Numbered from the stretch's first letter, positions 11,537-23,527 are shown. The stretch: 64,000 nucleotides of DNA from Callipepla californica brunnescens (GCA_023055505.1 JALIRH010000044.1:3968001-4032000); one strand, 5' to 3'. Made by a program: numbers and translations. Notes: generated by a model from the sequence alone, not told the origin.

Positions 11537-13205
11537 GTAACCAGAAATGCTATTCTTTCTTTACTGTAATAGGCCAGCTACTCCACATAAACTACAGTGA
11601 GATCAACACTACTTCCACATACACAAGCTAAGAATTTCCTTTTTGTCTCTAGAAAGCCAAATGACTTAGGTCACAATTTTTGCCTTTTATACATAAAAAG
11701 GCATAACATCTTAGCCATGTCCATATGAAGATGGTCAACATTAGGACTTCTCTTGTAATTCAAGTAATGTTCATTACTTAAAAACAGCACAGCAATCAAC
11801 ATTTTTACATCAACATTTTTTTAAATGCTTTTTTTTAAATGCTTTGGTCACATGCAAGTAATCAACTTGTAATCTTATTGAAGATATTTATTGAGGCACC
11901 ATATTCAGGAGTGAAAATATACAGTGGGATCAAAAAGGGTTTTCAATAGAAGCCTAGTTATATGTGCAATAGCAATGGAAAGGTAGGTGTGAGAATCTAT
12001 AGGGAGTCAGTCTTGGACTCAAACTGCCAAATTATGGGTGAATAAAAGCAGGTAATTTCCTACTGCTAGTCTGCAATGACCCAAAATTCCAACTCTGATG
12101 AATAAATGGCAAAAGAAGGAGAGCTGTATGAGAAATAGATCTCTCCAGAGTGGGGGATTTATGTTCACAGGCCCTCTGAACTAGTTAACAGAATCACCTT
12201 GGCATCTATGAGGGTTAGAGAGCAGAAAGTGTCTTAGAAGCTCAGGTAAGGAAGGTGCCAGTTATAAATAAGACAAAAGCTGAGCACACAGAGTGATTTT
12301 TCAATGGGGATTTGTTAAAGCTAGCAAAGACATCTTACAACAACAACAACAAAGAAGAGAACACTGCTTCCAGTCTTAAGCCTACAACAAAGCTGAGGAA
12401 CAGATCAAGTTAGGTCAAGACAACTGGCATGTTATTCATTGCCAACAGTAGCTTCTGTTTGTAAGGACAAATTCTGTAGTTTCTCTACTTTGAACTATTT
12501 TTTTTAGTTTATTTTTTAACTGGAGTAAATACTGCTTTCATTCTATGGAAGTAACAGAAGTTACTGATATGCCTCCTTTTTCAATTGCCATAGTAGAATA
12601 GTGATATTTCTGGAGATTTAATGTTTAACTATCTCCTTAATCTAAGTTTTGTATCAGAGTGTATACTCCAGGATGAGCTAGTTAGTTAAACTGATTCTTG
12701 GGTTTGGTGCATCAGAGATACTTCACATCTTGTTATTGGAGTGTGAAGTAGGATAGAGAAGAGATTTTCTTATTTCAGGGAAGAAAAATGAATTGTACCA
12801 GTGGGGTGTGGCAATGCAAATTTTCAGGAAACTCCTGGAAACATGATTTCCTGTGAAGATGTGGCCGAAGTTTCCTATGCCAATGTAAACTACTGTTAAA
12901 GTTTATAATTCTGCAAGAATGCTTTATTTATAACAGATTGAATTTAGAAACTGTAAAAAGAAAGAACTTCAAATAGTTGTATATGCTTCTAAACTCCATG
13001 AAATATGGTGCTGATTGTATCCATGATACTGACTTAGTCTTCTTTCTGCTGTAAAGTAAGCCAAAAATACTATTTTACATTTTACTTCCACAATATAAAC
13101 ACTGAAGTGTATTCAAATTCTGCAGTCTCCTAGTTTTTAGATCCAAAACTTTATGCTATGATTAGTAATCATTAAAAAACTTCTTTTGTTTTTTGTTATG
13201 TGTAG

Positions 13206-13354
13206 GCAGAACCTTTGTTTCTGAAGATGAACTGACTCGTTTAATTAACTACAAATCTTCACCAACCGGAGTACGTCCAAGGACTGACATCAGACATTTT
13301 ATTCAAGGCCTTAAGTCACGGATTGAGAATCAAGAGGTCTTGAAAGAGTTTATG
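13206..13354 (+). CDS. PTPN20: Exon: helical region just before the PTP domain
   Basis: Encodes RTFVSEDELTRLINYKSS and later LKSRIENQEVLKEFM. The SEDEL motif and the EFM-AL junction with the next exon are found at the same place in PTPN20, and a related segment precedes the PTPN13 PTP. Predicted helices pack on the catalytic core in this PTP subgroup. Acceptor GTTATGTGTAG, donor GTAAAG. Confidence 0.85.
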
Positions 13355-13823
13355 GTAAAGTATAATTCATTTTTAAGATCTTTGGCAGAACTAAGAAAGT
13401 GACTTCTAGAAGACTTCAAAATATTTTTGGGAGATTCAGTTGTATATCTTCGTTGACTCCCGTTACTCAGAGGATTTTTCCAACTAGGATAGGGCTTCTG
13501 CTCTGCATTTTGACTGATACTGCTGTATCTGCATCTCCCTCTTTCCACACAGGCCATGCTTGATTACACTATTTCCTGTCCAAAGATCTTGTCCATGTGG
13601 AATTAAAAATAACTAATACATAGAAGTGCAATACAAATCAGTTTAATGTAGATTTTCTTCTTCCTATTGCCCCGTCAGCTCTGCTGAATGGGTGCCTAAG
13701 AACACTCTTAGGCTCTAGATTAAAGCAAGAAATCCAAACACTTAGGAAAATGTTTTCCACAGTGCTTCAGTGATTCGTGGAATTCATTGTCACAGAATGC
13801 TTTCAAGGTCAGGGTTAGTGAAA

Positions 13824-13860
13824 GTAAAATAAAAATAAAAATAATATAAATAGATAATGA
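13824..13860 (+). repeat. A-rich low complexity, (AAAAT)n-like
   Basis: Repeated AAAATAAAAATA units in an intron. Confidence 0.6.
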
Positions 13861-14934
13861 AAACATACAATTACATCTGATGATGTAAATTATGAAAAAA
13901 TATAAAATTATGAAAGCATATGAAGTATCTTGTTTCAGTATATGGAGTATTTAGAATAGGAGGATATTAGTAAATTCCTAAAGATTATTTTACAGTTCTT
14001 CAATGCAGTACTGGAATTTTCATTAAGCATACTCATCATCAGTGAAATAGATTATTGCCTGTTTTCCATAGTAATGACAATGCTATCAGTTTCTTCAACT
14101 TGACTTTATACCTTACTTTCTGTATAAAAAATCACAGACTCCTGTGTATAGGATTTGTTGACTTGTACCAAAAGCTCATGGAAACATATAATTTCCACTC
14201 ATTCTGTTCCGTTACTGATGTAGGCATAGCATGATATAAGCCAAGTCACGCATCTGCTTGTAAAGCAGAAAGATCTAACAGGGAAAACACTGGTTACCAA
14301 AGTCAAAGGATATTTTATCTGAGAAAAAGCAGTAGTAAATGATGAAGATCATTAAAAACTATTGAATGTATTTCAGTGCATATTACACTACATAATGGCC
14401 TACTAAAGAGGTAGAAGAATATAGAAAAGTGAAAGTAATTCAAAACTGTAAATGAAATTAATTTGCATCTTTTTGCTTACAGGCTACACTACAGTATGTA
14501 ACCCCAAATCTGCCATGAAGTTCTTAGGATTATGATTTACACTTAATATCATTGATGGTGTCTCCTGTATCCATCAGTTCCTCTGGAACTTAAAATTATT
14601 CACTGATATTCGTTATCTGCTAACAGTGCTAAAGTTGATTCTCTAGTCAGTTATGAATGATGATTATTTGGACAAGATATCCAAACAAACATCTATTTTA
14701 TAACAGTATACAAAAGGGATCTATAATTAAAGGGGCTGTGGATATGGGTTGGAAATCTCATTTAAAATCTCCAGAAAATTTCTGTATACTGAAGAAACTA
14801 CAAAGCAATTTGAAATGTGCCTAGAAGTTTAAGGAAAAATGTGTTGAAGTCTGTGTGCCAATCTTTGGTCACAAATCAGTAGAAGTTCTTCATGAAGGAT
14901 ATGAACGTGGTGTGACTATTTCTCTTTAACATAG

Positions 14935-15025
14935 GCTTTGGAACATTTGAAACCAACAGATGACTGCAGAACTGGCAAAGCACCAGAAAACCGTGGTAAA
15001 AACAGATATCAAGATATTCTTCCAT
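14935..15025 (+). CDS. PTPN20: Exon: PTP domain start with phosphotyrosine loop
   Basis: Encodes ALEHLKPTDDCRTGKAPENR then GKNRYQDILP. The KNRY motif (Tyr522) is the phosphotyrosine-recognition loop that sets active-site depth for phosphotyrosine. Acceptor CTTTAACATAG, donor GTAAGT. The last codon (Tyr) is split T|AT with 15647. Confidence 0.93.
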
Positions 15026-15646
15026 GTAAGTATCCACACCAATAGGAAGATACAGCTATAACACTGAGATTAGGAGGTAAAGCCTACCACATTCTTTTGT
15101 CACAGAAAACTCTACTAATAATGAAATTTGTAGAGATTTTTCCTAGAGTGTAAAATTCACATAAGGTTATCTACATTGCACAGGAAGTGATTTTCTAAGT
15201 ATCGTGCTCCACAAGGCAGGACTTGGTCTGGTAGGGAGGCAACTGTCTTGGTGCTTCCTTTGTTCTATCATATACTAATCTAGTAGATTTCTGTGGACAA
15301 CTGTAATCTGTACTATACTAGCAGTATTTTAAATCTACAGCTTTTGACAAAGTGATATTCTGAAAAGCACAGTGAAAATCACAGAGATATAGCTCTTGAA
15401 AAGATACAAGTTTATTTCAGAAATACTTGAAAACATAATAGCCAAACAGATATTGCAGCTGCTCAGCTCTGATCTGAATCAGAATTCTGAATAGCAGCAA
15501 TTAATGTTAGTGCAGCTAGCCAAATGAGTTCAAAAAAAACAAAGGCATACTTTACTGCTGGAGGCTGAGCATCTCCTAGATGCTAGATGTGATAGAGCTC
15601 CATTTCAGATCTACAGCCGCAATAGCAAATTTCTGTTTCTGTCCAG

Positions 15647-15981
15647 ATGATAAGACACGAGTTCCTCTGGGAGAAAGCAACGGCTACATTAACGCAAGTT
15701 ACGTTAGAATGAAAGTTGGAGAAGAGGAACAGTTCTATATTATAACTCAAGGGCCTCTGCCTTCTACTATGGCTGATTTCTGGCAGATGGTTTGGGAGAG
15801 TGAATCAGATCTGATTGCCATGATGACAAAAGAAGTGGAGCTAGGAAATGTGAAAAGTCATCGATACTGGCCCGAACCTCCACAAGACTCCATAGATCTG
15901 GCTAATTTCCATCTCAGGCTAGACAGTTACCAGACTCTGGAATACTTCATAATTAGAATAATAGAAATGATCAACAAGCAG
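15647..15981 (+). CDS. PTPN20: Exon: central PTP core
   Basis: Encodes DKTRVPL, the NGYINASYV motif, the ITQGPLPSTMADFWQMVWES motif (TQGPL..T..DFW..VWE of classical PTPs), IAMMTKEVE and YWPE. All core beta-sheet motifs are present without a break over 111 codons. Acceptor TTTCTGTCCAG, donor GTAAGT. Ends phase 0 at EMINKQ. Confidence 0.95.
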
Positions 15982-16764
15982 GTAAGTTGAGTATAATTAG
16001 TATTTTCATATGTGAAGAAATGTTTTAGATATCTTATGTTATTAAATACTGGCATTATTTGTTTCTTCTCTAACATCTGTTCACTATGTTCTTAGGAATA
16101 TCTGAAAAACAGGAAATTAATGTAAATGAAATACTGCCTCACTGCTTATTGCACAAGGAGTGGATCCAATATTATAAGCATTTGGACAAGAATGTCCAAC
16201 AATTAGTCCTTTAATATTCACAGAGTTGTGTTTTTTGCAGAATTGTTTATTGTTCTTATCAAATCAGATCATAAGGACTGCCATTCATGTTCTGTAACAG
16301 TGGGTAGAAGGAAGGATGGAAAGAGGTTGGTTTTCATCATAAAATTTAGGAAGAACAATAAGTTTTTTCATGAAAAGACATGAAAACTGCAAATCTAACA
16401 GCAAATTTTTGAAGATACAATAAATGTAAATCCTTTTTGTACTGACATTGAAACTGGGACAAGTCTATCAGTCTTGCCTTCGTATTATATAAAACCTCAC
16501 TGAAATTCTCCAGGACAAATTGATTGATGGAATAATTTAAAAAAAATTAATTGTGCCAGACTAACTTGGTAGCTGTTTCTGTCAATAAAAGTATTTATAT
16601 GATGAAAAACCTCACTTTATACTGTGTGAAACACAGCAAAGTGCCTGATAAGAGTCTGTCCAAAAGATGGTGGGAATATTGGCCATTCTACGTGACTGAG
16701 CTCTTACCTGGTTTTAATCTATTCTTTATTTTTTGCTACATTTGTTTTGGTTTTTTTTTGCTGT

Positions 16765-16794
16765 ATTACTGCATATTACTGCATATTGATGCAG
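16765..16794 (+). repeat. Three copies of a 10-mer
   Basis: ATTACTGCAT, ATTACTGCAT, then ATTGATGCAG in direct tandem within an intron. Confidence 0.85.
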
Positions 16795-17124
16795 TAAATC
16801 AGCACTTTACTTCACCAGAAATCTAGACATCAATTCAAATTATTCTAATGGCAAAAATCTAGATAGGGTTTTACATACAGCTTACAGCCAGTATAACTCC
16901 ATTGCCATGCTAACTGAGACTATGGAAGGCTTCAGTCCTTAAAGTTCTTGGATTCTTTTATTTTTATTATCATCAGTTGCATAACTAATCGTTTTTGAAG
17001 AACAGTTATTGGTTGGACTTGGGTCTTCATGATAGATGTTAGATGCTTTTACTAGCATGGAACAAAAATATACATTTTTTCATTTAGTATTTTTGACATA
17101 AAAAAAACAAAAAGGAAAAAGAAA

Positions 17125-17150
17125 ATTATATATATGTGTGTGTGTGTGTT
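17125..17150 (+). repeat. TA/TG dinucleotide microsatellite
   Basis: ATTATATATATGTGTGTGTG-type run, about 75 bases upstream of the exon with the catalytic cysteine. Confidence 0.9.
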
Positions 17151-17227
17151 TGTTTTTTACTGATTTTTAAATAGCCATATTACTCATATTTTAGTTAATA
17201 CACATTTCTGTTTTCCTTTTTTTCCAG

Positions 17228-17443
17228 ACAGATGAGAGGAGAATTATAAGTCATTTGCAGTTTACTACTTGGCCAGACCACAGTACTGCCAAACTGACTG
17301 AGCAGCTTGTAAAATTTATTTGTTATATGAGAAAAGCTCATAGGAGAGGACCTGTTGTTGCTCACTGCAGCGCTGGGATAGGAAGGAGTGGAGTTTTGCT
17401 TTGTGTTGAAATTCTTCTGAGCTACATAGAAAAAGATCTCTGT
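17228..17443 (+). CDS. PTPN20: Exon: PTP WPD loop and catalytic P-loop
   Basis: Carries the WPD loop WPDHST (Asp656, general acid, codon 17,276-17,278) and the signature AHCSAGIGRSG (nucleophile Cys686, codon 17,366-17,368; phosphate-binding Arg692). The usual Gly after WPDH is Ser. Acceptor TTTTTTTCCAG, donor GTAAGT. An active-type P-loop is intact. Confidence 0.97.
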
Positions 17444-17716
17444 GTAAGTACCAAACAAATATTGTTAAGTATTACAATAAATATAAATATTACGGATATG
17501 GATGTTAACAAAATGTGTAGGTATCTTAGAACACAGTTAATTCCAGGTAGAAATCAATCCTCACAAAATGGAATAAACCCAACATAGTTCTTAAAAAAAA
17601 AAAAACAGAGATAATAACCAAAATTACGTTATTTGTAAGAGAACTGAGCCCACATGTTTCCCTTTTTTTTTAATTGTTTGAACATTATCATAATAAAAAC
17701 TGTTCTCTTCTTATAG

Positions 17717-17779
17717 TTCAACATCAAGCACATAGTGAGAGATCTGAGAGAACAGCGGTTTGGTATGATCCGAAATAAG
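17717..17779 (+). CDS. PTPN20: Exon: PTP Q-loop, first part
   Basis: Encodes FNIKHIVRDLREQRFGMIRN then K, 21 codons, phase 0-0. The helix and REQR-x-GM motif are standard. The Q-loop normally reads V/I-Q-T-x-x-Q-Y-x-F. Here the first Gln is Arg730 (CGA at 17,771-17,773) and Thr is Asn. Acceptor CTTCTTATAG, donor GTAAGT. Confidence 0.92.
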
Positions 17780-18545
17780 GTAAGTTCTCAGTATTCAAAC
17801 TAGATTACAATTTCAAAAAGCTTCAATGTGTATATCCTTATGCTTGGATGAGTCTGGAGTTTAAAGCATAACCTTAGCCCTCTTGTGAGGAAAATAATGG
17901 CTTTCCAGGCAACTGTGTCATTATTCAAACATAGAAGATCTGTCCTTTACAAACTGAAATTAAGAAAGAAAGGAAAACAAAGACAACATAAAAGCAACCT
18001 CTAGTGTCGCTTTGAGGCACTTGAATTTCACATCATCAGTATAGTACATAGACAGAACTCTTTTTCTCCTTTTAAAAGGAGGAATCACCAACAAAACAGG
18101 TGAGACTCTACCCAGAAAAATCACAGTCTTTAGTTGAATTGTTGCAATTGTTGAGCTATCATTGCCTTTTCCACTGCTGAGCTATATACACCCCCAGAGA
18201 GAGTTCACAGAGGAAAAGGAAAAATGAAGTTAACTTAGAGCAAACAAGAAGTGGGATGAAAAATATGACAAGACTAGGATAAGTTCTTCTCAGAGGCAAA
18301 TAGTTCAGCACATGCTCCAATATACGTTAGATTGAGCATGTGATTAAAATTAAGTAAGTAAATAACCTCCACTGACCTCAGTGAAACTTACCCTAATGCT
18401 TACTGCACTGAATAAAAAAGAGTTCCTGAACTTTTCTGAGTGACCGAAAAAAAAGATTGAGGATACTCTTAAGTATATATATATGTCTATCTGCGTTACA
18501 AAGTTGCTGGTGTTACAAACAACACTACAGCCAGTCTATACATCT

Positions 18546-18575
18546 TTATATATATGTATGTATGTATGCATATAG
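18546..18575 (+). repeat. (TA)n(TATG)n microsatellite
   Basis: TATATATATGTATGTATGTA-type run in the last intron, about 45 bases before the terminal exon. Confidence 0.85.
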
Positions 18576-18618
18576 TTGAATGTATTTAGAAGTTTCACAC
18601 TGATTTCTCTGTGTGCAG

Positions 18619-18690
18619 GATCAGTATTTATTCTGTTATGAATTTGTTCTGCAAGTCCTTGAGAACCTTCAAGCAGCGGATTCCTACTGA
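18619..18690 (+). CDS. PTPN20: Exon: C-terminus of the PTP and stop codon
   Basis: Encodes DQYLFCYEFVLQVLENLQ, the terminal PTP helix with the second Q-loop Gln (Gln734) retained, then AADSY and TGA at 18,688-18,690. Acceptor TCTGTGTGCAG. The protein ends a few residues after the catalytic domain, as in PTPN20 and without the longer basic/Gln-rich tail I recall for PTPN13. Confidence 0.93.
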   Translation, partial: DQYLFCYEFVLQVLENLQAADSY

Positions 18691-19900
18691 CTGCAGCGTG
18701 GTTCTTCTCTGTAACTTGGACACCATGGACCACTCAGCTATTGCTCTAAAGGGATGTCAAGTGTTATGTTACATGCTCTAATAGATTACTCTGATTTCTA
18801 AGATGTTTAAGAACCTTGCTTAACTTGCCCTGGGTACATCATTTAAAACTCAGCTCGCAGAGAAGGAGCCAGCCAGAACTGCATCACTGCTATTGTCATG
18901 GACAACTTGTGTGCTCTGTGTAGTATCATATTAACTGCTAGGAAAATATTTTTGAACTGTGTCAAGGGGGGAGCAGACTTCAGAATTAGCTGTCCACAGG
19001 GCAACTAAAAAGATTTAAGACTCTGCTGCAGTTGGTGGAAGATTTGTTGTCTCCTATGTACAGCATTCTTGGCTTCTGGACTGCAAATCAGCATTTGTAT
19101 AGTAGATATGCTTTGTGTGGAAGGATTCAACTTGTTCACCTTCAATTGCTTAAACAATGTAGAACCATTTCCAGTCATTACTGCAGCACAGGAATTCATA
19201 CCACCATCACTACACATCTTTTATCAAGAGATAGGCAGAAACATAGAAAGCCTTTAAACCTTAGCTATTTATCTTAAAAGCAAGAGAGTTCTAATTATTG
19301 GATGGCATATTCTTATTTTCTAACCATATGAACAGCTGTAGATAGAATCAGAATTCTTCCATTCTGCATCCACATAAAAATGAATCCAGTATTAAATCAG
19401 ACTGTATGCGTATTGTGACACACATATGCATTTCATCATCCACTGATGCTTTCTATTGTTATTTCACTCCACTGAATTATCTTGTCATTCTTAACTGGGA
19501 TCTGAATCCAACTATGGGAAGATCCATTGGTTCCCGTAAGAGCTGAATCAAATCATTGAATTAGAGTAAATAATTTTCTGTACAGTTCATTTCTCTTGTA
19601 AAAAGTATTTTTGTTATTGTGAGTCTGGATTTGAGCAAAAACATAATATTGAGTTTTGTAAGATTGTAGATGTCTCTACAGCAGTAATTCTAATTCAGTT
19701 ATCTAGATGGTGGTACATATCAAAGTGGTGTTATTAGATATGCATTGGGAGAGTAACTACAAAATATAGGAAATGATAACAGCATTTATTTAGCTGAATT
19801 GTACATATTTTTAAATCTTCCTTGATTTCAGAAAACATTAAGAGGCATTTGAATATGAAACTGCAGTAGAAATAAGACAATAAAATAGCTGTTTATTTTC
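18691..19900 (+). other. PTPN20: Probable 3' UTR
   Basis: Noncoding sequence directly after the TGA. An AATAAA at 19,879-19,884 is followed within about 10 bases by a T-rich run (GTTTATTTTCC), a reasonable poly(A) site. An ATTAAA at 19,391 is an alternative. The true 3' end needs transcript data. Confidence 0.45.
19879..19884 (+). terminator. Candidate polyadenylation signal AATAAA
   Basis: Canonical hexamer about 1.2 kb after the stop codon with a downstream T-rich element. It is the first canonical AATAAA I find after the stop. Confidence 0.35.
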
Positions 19901-21150
19901 CTCATGAAAGAGAGGTTTATGGCTCAGAAAGAATGAGGCATTAAATACAAATTAAAAGCATAACTTTTAGAAAAAGCCACTGTTATACAATTATAATTAA
20001 GGCCCAGGGCCATTTTTTGCTTTCTGCCCTCAGATAGTCTGCTGGAAGTCAGCAGAAGATAAAAATAGGATTTATGACATGAACCAGATGCTAATTTCAA
20101 ATGTACTGACACAGATCCAGAGCAGCTTTAAATCAGTGGAGTAAAACTGGACCTATATTGGTATAAGTATAAACAGAATTTTACGTTTTGTCTTGAATTA
20201 CTTGAATTTGAGCCTTCTAAGCTCCATACATTCTGAACTTACTTTCACTATGTTGCATATAGAGGACTATTTGCACCATTTTGTCAAGCATCATCAGCCA
20301 AATTTTTACATAACGTCATTACCTCCATTTGCTATTTGGCCTTTAATTCTGATTTTACTTCTATGCAAGATAACACTGCACATAAATGCACAATTCACTT
20401 CTGTACCACAGCAATTTTGAAAACTTATCAGTAAAAATATTCCTATACTTTTTTCAAGGGTGTACATTTTATGGTTTAGAACAAAGGTTCTGGATTTTGA
20501 AGACTATCTTTGTGGAACAATTTGTTCCTCCTGATTTGTGCATCATCTTTGCAGTTGTTTATCAGAAGTGTTTCCTGTTTTACAGGGATATTAAAAGCTT
20601 TCTGAAAACACTGAATTGCATTTCTTTCTTTTTTCTTTTTTTTTTTTTAATGAAAAAGCTATTTTAATATTAACCACTAACCAGAAAGAGCCCATGGGAA
20701 TAATATTATCTTGTTAATGAGGAACTTCCTGTAAAGGCACATTTTCTCACGAGTCTGTTTTGTAGTTTCCCTTAAATCAGAGAATACAGACCTGTACTGT
20801 TTTCAGCTGAGACCGAGTTGGTTTTTCTTTCATAGTGTCTGGCATGGCATTATATTGTGTCTTTAGGAGGAAAAAAATGTTGATAAAACACCAACGTTTT
20901 AGTTGTTGCTGAGCAGCATTATACAGAGCAAGTATCCTATCTTATCCTGCAAAAATATAAAAAATCAGTGCTTTTAACCATCATAACCATCATAGTTACA
21001 TTTCCAATAATGGCACTCTTACTCAGACTGAACTTTGTTTTCTGCCTAGAGAAATCTGGGAGAATATACTTTTTCTTTCAAAAAAGTATTTCTACTTAGA
21101 GGCTTTTGTACCTAAAGAAATTCTTTATTTACACGCACTGGCATCTATTA
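19901..21150. other. Intergenic, nothing recognised
   Basis: AT-rich unique-looking sequence. No exon, RNA or transposon pattern is visible on either strand. The stretch around 20,120-20,180 faintly resembles old amniote repeats but is too decayed to call. Confidence 0.5.
20625..20648 (+). repeat. T-rich low complexity
   Basis: A run of T with two C interruptions. Confidence 0.8.
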
Positions 21151-21265
21151 TAGAATCATAGAAGATTTGGGGTTAGAAAGGACCTTAAAGAGCATCCAGA
21201 TCCAATCTCCTACCATGGGCAGGGACACCTCCCCTGGATCAGGCTGCCCCAGAGCCTCACCACCC
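21151..21265 (-). mobile_element. CR1 LINE 3' fragment
   Basis: Plus strand reads TAGAATCATAGAAG, then GGACCTTAAAGAGCATCCAG and CCATGGGCAGGGACACCTCC, the reverse complement of the CR1 3' UTR and its terminal ATTCTATGATTCT repeat. The element therefore points to the minus strand and is truncated at its 5' end, as nearly all CR1 copies are. Confidence 0.9.
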
Positions 21266-23527
21266 TTATTTACCCTTATTCATCCATTCAGTGTATGATG
21301 CAGAATTCTAAGATTGCAGCACACATCTTCCTTAAGATGCCTTTGATAACTGCTCTCCAGCTAAGGTTGGGTGTAAAGAATGGCTTTGAAATGAAGTTAC
21401 CACAGATAAACAGACATATGAAAAATGTGTTTCTGAAGGAGGATAAATATTTGAGTTATTAAATAGGTCTCTGATGGCAGCAGTGCTTGAATATCACTCA
21501 TGGTGCTACAGAGGTACTCACGTATTGCCAGCTGAACTCACGATACACCTAGAGTTCCAGCTTGCACCTCTCTGAGATAAATGCTTACAAGTATGGGAAA
21601 GAACAGAATCTTCAGTGTATGTAAAACTAAGTACAAATACATAGTCAGACTCAGTAAAGAATCTACTGAACAGCCTCAGCATTATTTCTGCTTTTGAAAG
21701 TGCTAATTAACAGTGCAAAGCAAAGAAATGATGACTTTGATGATCAGCTGCATTTATCAAGAAGAAATAAAGTATATCATACTTCCATCTCCTTTTAATT
21801 CAGTAATCTATATTTCTTGTAAATAAGAAACAAGAGAGTTGCTTTCTGCCTAATAATTCCCTGGAAGGCTTTTTGATGTACAGCTGTGATTTACAACATA
21901 CCTTCATATGTGAATATCACGCTGGCTATAACTCAGTTTTGTAGGTTTGCTGTCATCTAAATCCATAGCACTGCTGCATGTATAAATGCCTTTTTCTAAC
22001 TAGAGCTATAAATTGCTGCATACATCTTAACATTCAGAAACTAGGAGCAACCATTACAGTCAGGTGTCGCAATGGTAGCAAATAACTACACGGGGCTTTG
22101 ATTTATGGTTGGTAAAAACAATTAAAGTCACCGTGCTGTACTGTGAACAGCAAAGACTGAAGAATAGGCAGAAATTCACTTCAGGTATCCTTGCAACAGA
22201 GAGAGCAACCTTCGTTAAAAAACTGCAATTGACCGATTGGTCCACGATTAAATCACAGTGGCTGCAGCCACCAATTCCTACACCACTTTCCCCATAATAA
22301 GCAGAGATGATTCCCATTACTTCATTCTTTACTCATGCAAAAACTCTCACGGGGTTCAAGACTCGATGATACATACTCATATGTAACAAGAGTTAGCTCA
22401 TTCCTTAAGATGAGAAAACAGAATCACACTTTTCTAGCCCATTGATGTGACATCATTTAGCATAGAAACTGATATGGAGTTTAAACACACCCTAACAAAC
22501 AACTCTTCTCTAACTGTCTTTAGGATTGGACTTCATGGCCTTAATCAGCAACAAAATCTACTGTGACAGCAAAAATACAGAAAACTCAAATACCATCAGT
22601 ATTGCACAACGAGAGCTAGGAAATACTGCCACCTATGGGTAAATCACTACTGAGACAATATTAATTGCAATCAGCGCCCTCTGTAGCCGAAGCGGAGCAG
22701 TAGCATCAGCTCTCGCTGAGACTCATTCAAGTTTCACCAAGAGGGGCTGGGCAGAAGACAGTGCTTTCCCTACTGCTCGGCCAGGCAAGTTCTGCATGCT
22801 ACTGGCAGCTATACCAGATAGTATATACACTGCTGCAAGTCTTACAGATCCTAAAATAGTGACAGTGAGTTAGTCTCTGGGAAGGGAAGGTGTAAATCTA
22901 TTCTTCACTTTAAAGAAAGGGTACTCTTGGAATTTGACACTTTTATTTACTGAAAATTATGAGTAATGGGAAGTATTACTGCAGTTTTACAGGAACTGGT
23001 TTTTACAAAACTTTATGGGTAGCTGAATCTAAATGAGCTGGGGTATAATTAGTGTGAGATAACCCCTGTCAGTTTATTTCTTTTATTAAATATATTGCAA
23101 ATTCATCTGCAGAATGAGGATTGGAGGTAGAGTCAGTAATCTCAGTGCAATGATCTTGATCATTGTACATTGACACATATGATCTACATACCACTTAATC
23201 TGTGCTGTGCTGCACATATGGCTTAGCCCAAGGCTTGCATTGTACCGTAAATATTCCTTGGATACATGACAAATTTAGCCAAACAATTGTAACAGAGAGC
23301 CTCTAGGTAGCTCCCACTTGGTACCGGTGATAATGCCACTTGCACATCGTTGCCTTTATCTGAAAGTGCAGTGAGAATTTTGCATGAATGTCTTTTTTTT
23401 TTTTTTTGGCAGTAGAAATGAACAATATTTTTCTTGTTTTAATCAATCACTTACTGAACACTGGGAATAACAGAACTCCCTACTTTATTTGGGCTCTTTC
23501 AGACCCAAAAGCATGGAACAAATACCA
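21266..23527. other. Intergenic, nothing recognised
   Basis: No supported gene. Open frames around 22,060-22,320 on both strands are short and mutually overlapping. A CRE/AP-1-like palindrome TGATGTGACATCA lies at 22,443-22,455. A poly(T) run lies at 23,393-23,407. Confidence 0.5.

Larger units (their letters stand above)
380..18618 (+). other. Introns of the PDZ-PTP gene
   Basis: Fifteen introns of about 270 bp to 2.0 kb (largest between 7,826 and 9,866). All begin GT and end AG. Apart from short homopolymer and dinucleotide runs listed separately I see no transposon, RNA gene or extra exon in them. Longer open frames inside them have no recognisable protein pattern. Confidence 0.7.
205..18690 (+). 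other. PTPN20: Gene (3' part): multi-PDZ protein tyrosine phosphatase, PTPN20-like fused to FRMPD2-like PDZ exons
   Basis: Sixteen exons join in one frame (175, 211, 42, 233, 65, 162, 172, 80, 86, 116, 149, 91, 335, 216, 63 and 72 nt; 2268 nt in total) and end at a TGA. All introns are GT-AG. Counting from the first codon seen, PDZ-A ends near residue 32, PDZ-B spans about 46-129, PDZ-C about 243-328, an acidic linker follows, and the PTP domain spans about 500-748. Classical PTPs hydrolyse phosphotyrosine through a cysteinyl-phosphate intermediate, and PDZ domains dock them on C-terminal peptides of partners, usually at membranes or junctions. The order PDZ-PDZ-PTP is that of PTPN13, but details in the PTP (FNI...REQR, C-terminal FCYEFVLQVL) and the linker (SEDEL motif, acidic block) fit PTPN20 better. 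A PTPN13 paralogue is the alternative. The 5' end (probably KIND and FERM domains) lies outside the window. Introns carry no recognisable transposon. Confidence 0.85.

Noticed and set aside
11149..11631. A 160-codon open frame in the PDZ-PTP linker region
   Set aside because: The conserved acidic part is confined to 11,421-11,536, which has its own acceptor and donor and fits the phases. The rest is intronic read-through.
17444..17716. Possible inactivation of the phosphatase by in-frame stops after the catalytic exon
   Set aside because: Those stops lie in the intron. The donor at 17,444 and acceptor at 17,716 join cleanly to the Q-loop exon.
205..18690. Calling the gene PTPN13
   Set aside because: The order of domains is similar, but the terminal residues end just after the PTP, the linker has the SEDEL and acidic blocks of PTPN20, and a third PDZ lies between the PDZ4-5-like pair and the PTP. 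It remains the main alternative.
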